NCBI GenBank assembly: GCA_018335585.1
Contig: JAGXRZ010000023.1
Span: 1 to 64,000 of the forward strand
Source: Selenomonadales bacterium
Lineage (GTDB): Bacteria > Bacillota > UBA994
Direction: 5' to 3'
DNA: 64,000 nt
A program made the position numbers and the translations under genes. Positions 61,961 through 64,000 of the stretch are shown here, piece after piece. Position 1 is the first letter of the stretch. Each line of letters begins with the position of its first letter. Below the pieces are notes generated by a model. The model worked only from the letters and a program-made list of their open reading frames with translations. It was not told the origin of the DNA and searched no databases.

Positions 61961-63007
61961 ATGACAGAAAACCTTATTTCGGTGCGAGGTTTGGTTGTGA
62001 AATTTAGCCTGCGCGGGCGCGTGTTGACGGCCATACGCGAGGCCTCCCTAGATGTCCCGCAGGGGAAAACATTAGCCATCGTCGGCGAGTCGGGCTCAGG
62101 CAAATCGGTCTTAGCCAAGACTTTTGTCGGTATGCTCGACGCTAACGGTTGGGTGGACAGCGGTTCGATTCTCTTTGCAGGCGAAGATCTTGCGACATAC
62201 AAAGGCGAAAAGCAGTGGATACGCATTCGCGGCAAGAAAATTGCCATGGTTTTTCAGGACCCGATGACTGCTCTCAATCCCCTGAGAACCGTAGGCCTCC
62301 AAATAGAAGAAACTGTAAGGCTGCACCAAGGCATTAGCGGCAACGCGTCTAAGGAGCGCGCCGTCGAACTACTAGCTGAAGTCGGCATCCCCTCGCCGCG
62401 GGAGCGCTATCGGCAATACCCGCACGAGTTCTCCGGCGGCATGCGCCAGCGCGTGGTGATTGCCATTGCCATGGCCTGCCAGCCGCAGCTCCTAATCTGC
62501 GACGAGCCTACCACGGCATTAGACGTAACTATACAAGCCCAAATTCTTGAGCTTATCCGCCGCCTACAAGAGCAGCACAAACTCACCGTAATCTATATCA
62601 CCCACGACCTAGGCGTCGTGGCGCATGTTGCGGACAAAGTTGCGGTTATGTACGCCGGGGACATCGTGGAGTGCGGCCTGGTAGAAGAGATTTTCTACAA
62701 CGCCCAGCACCCCTACACGTGGGCGCTATTGTCTAGTCTGCCGCAGCTTGGAGTTAAAGGCGAGCCGCTTTTCTCTATCTCCGGTACACCCCCTAATCTG
62801 TTTAGCGAGATTGTGGGCGATGCCTTTGCGCCGCGCAATCCCCTCGCGCTCAAAGTAGACTTCGTGGCCCGTCCTCCTATCTTTCAGGTGAGCGATACAC
62901 ATTATGCCAAGACCTGGCTGCTTGACCCGCGTGCCCCGGCCGTAGAACCTCCGCCCGCCATCAAACATCTCAGGACTAATTTCGGGGGAGGAGCGATGCG
63001 AGCATGA
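61961..63007 (+). CDS. peptide ABC transporter ATPase (OppD/DppD type)
   Basis: 348 residues from the ATG at 61961 with AGGAGG upstream; the open frame extends to 61538, but that part is in another gene. Walker [13 protein letters not shown], signature [12 protein letters not shown], Walker [13 protein letters not shown] and H-loop [10 protein letters not shown]-terminal extension binds the partner. Its stop overlaps the next ATG. Confidence 0.95.
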   Translation: MTENLISVRGLVVKFSLRGRVLTAIREASLDVPQGKTLAIVGESGSGKSVLAKTFVGMLDANGWVDSGSILFAGEDLATYKGEKQWIRIRGKKIAMVFQDPMTALNPLRTVGLQIEETVRLHQGISGNASKERAVELLAEVGIPSPRERYRQYPHEFSGGMRQRVVIAIAMACQPQLLICDEPTTALDVTIQAQILELIRRLQEQHKLTVIYITHDLGVVAHVADKVAVMYAGDIVECGLVEEIFYNAQHPYTWALLSSLPQLGVKGEPLFSISGTPPNLFSEIVGDAFAPRNPLALKVDFVARPPIFQVSDTHYAKTWLLDPRAPAVEPPPAIKHLRTNFGGGAMRA

Positions 63008-63933
63008 CGGACCGCGAAGTATTATTGGAGCTCAAGAACGTCAGTGTTGTGTTCACGCAGAGAGGGTCGCGCCAATCCCTCACGGCCGTCAACGACGTGA
63101 GCTTTAAGCTGTGGCGGGGCGAGACCCTCGGAGTGGTGGGCGAATCAGGTTCAGGGAAGACGACTATCGGGCGCACTATCGTGCGCATCAACGAAGCATC
63201 TAGCGGCGAGGTCTTCTTTAAGGGGCAGCGCATCAGCGGCAAAATATCGCCTGAGCTTGACGCCGAGGTAACAAGGCGCATTCAGATGATTTTCCAAGAC
63301 CCCATGGCCTCCCTTAACGAGCGAGCTAAGGTAGACTACATCGTCTCGGAAGGGCTTTACAACACCAAGGCTTACCGCGACGAGGGGGAGCGTCAGGCAA
63401 AAGTAGAAGCCAGTTTGCGTGAGGTCGGCTTGCTGCCGGAATTCGCCTCGCGCTTTCCGCATGAATTCTCAGGCGGGCAGCGGCAGCGTATCGGCGTTGC
63501 GCGCGCCCTAATCATGGAGCCCGAAATAATCATTGCCGACGAGCCCATTTCCGCCCTCGACGTTTCCATACGAGCCCAAATACTTAATCTCTTGGCTACC
63601 CTGCAGCGCGAGAAAGGACTCACCTATATCTTTATTGCCCACGACCTATCGGTAGTGCGCTTTATAACTGACCGCGTCGCTGTCTTGTGTAAGGGCAAGA
63701 TTGTGGAACTCGCGGAAACAGAAGAACTTTTCTCCTTCCCTCTACACCCTTACACGCGCTCCCTTCTCTCCGCCGTGCCCCTACCTAACCCCGTGGAACA
63801 GCGCAAGCGCCGACCCCTCCCCTATGACCCCTCTCAACATGACTACTCGCAAACACCACCCCTCTGGGCCGAAGTTCGCCCCGGCCACTTCGTGCTCGGC
63901 AGCGAACGCGAACTACACACCTGGGCCGGCTGA
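63004..63933 (+). CDS. peptide ABC transporter ATPase (OppF/DppF type)
   Basis: 309 residues. Walker A GESGSGKTTIGRTI, signature FSGGQRQRIGVARAL, Walker B IIIADEPISALD and H-loop IAHDLSVV. It forms the heterodimeric ATPase with the OppD-type subunit and completes the operon. Its stop codon overlaps the first bases of the composite repeat. Confidence 0.95.
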   Translation: MTDREVLLELKNVSVVFTQRGSRQSLTAVNDVSFKLWRGETLGVVGESGSGKTTIGRTIVRINEASSGEVFFKGQRISGKISPELDAEVTRRIQMIFQDPMASLNERAKVDYIVSEGLYNTKAYRDEGERQAKVEASLREVGLLPEFASRFPHEFSGGQRQRIGVARALIMEPEIIIADEPISALDVSIRAQILNLLATLQREKGLTYIFIAHDLSVVRFITDRVAVLCKGKIVELAETEELFSFPLHPYTRSLLSAVPLPNPVEQRKRRPLPYDPSQHDYSQTPPLWAEVRPGHFVLGSERELHTWAG

Positions 63934-64000
63934 AGCAAAAGGGAAGCAAAAGGGACGGAGCTTTTTGCTTCACGCTTGGCACTTTGCACTTCGCACTTTG
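63932..64000 (+). repeat. composite 3'-end repeat, copy B (runs off the window)
   Basis: The element begins GAAGCAAAAGGGAAGCAAAAGGGACGG, overlapping the TGA stop of the last ABC gene, then GAGCTTTTTGCTTC closes the hairpin, then GCACTTT, GCACTTC, GCACTTT heptamers (63979-64000) continue past the window edge. It matches copy A at 6001-6088 on the other strand. Confidence 0.8.

Overview
The window looks like the chromosomal origin region of an anaerobic, Gram-positive-type Bacillota (Clostridia-like). The evidence is the canonical block rpmH–oriC–dnaA–dnaN–yaaA–recF–remB–gyrB–gyrA on the + strand and, pointing away on the - strand, rnpA–yidD–yidC–jag–mnmE–mnmG–rsmG–noc–parA–parB. Other support is a T-box leader on serS, a YabE-type 3D-domain protein, a ThrE pair, abundant GGAGG-type ribosome sites and Fe-S oxidoreductases. 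Base composition appears moderately GC-rich (judged by eye). The window has no rRNA, phage, insertion-sequence transposase or CRISPR array.

Layout. 1-4.3 kb: end of a gamma-glutamyltransferase gene, two acyltransferase-like genes, a zinc-ribbon protein and an AbrB/Doc toxin-antitoxin pair. 4.4-7.9 kb: a translation island on the - strand with promoter, T-box leader, serS, tRNAs for Ser(TGA), Ser(GCT), Arg(ACG) and Arg(CCT), tadA, tRNA-Ser(CGA), tRNA-Ser(GGA) and a terminator. Its spacers are packed with 7-bp tandem repeats. 8-18.3 kb: aspartate aminotransferase, ECF sigma, class A PBP, metallo-hydrolase, a hydroxyacid dehydrogenase, aroA-aroC, a DUF1858 protein, a YabE-like protein and mgsA. 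18.4-19.7 kb: a SHOCT/DUF4097 protein. 20-29.6 kb: a ten-gene sugar-acid catabolic cluster (GntR regulator, SDR, LarA-like racemase/epimerase, FGGY kinase, hydroxyacid dehydrogenase, KDPG-type aldolase, TRAP transporter, SDR). 29.9-33.9 kb: ferredoxin, HEAT-repeat protein, ThrE halves, polysaccharide deacetylase. 33.9-37.2 kb: a five-gene, translationally overlapping flavin/Fe-S amine or imino-acid dehydrogenase. 37.5-39.7 kb: FmdB, DUF554 and a cysteine-desulfurase-like enzyme. 39.7-57.6 kb: the origin region. 57.7-63.9 kb: an oligopeptide ABC transporter operon whose binding protein carries an N-terminal stalk domain.

The main unexplained signal is non-coding. At least thirteen short tandem arrays with a strict 7-bp period and several different unit sequences sit only in spacers. 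Two related arrays start right after the CCA ends of two unrelated tRNAs. A composite element (GAAGCAAAAGG hairpin plus AAGTGC heptamers) directly follows tRNA-Ser(TGA) and also overlaps the stop codon of the last ABC-transporter gene 58 kb away. Three further repeat types are present: a 51-52-bp double-hairpin palindrome in two inverted copies, a 190-bp tandem duplication whose relatives recur at three other loci, and a 28-bp inverted repeat next to the origin.

All functional calls are from reading sequence and recalled family motifs. No database search was run.
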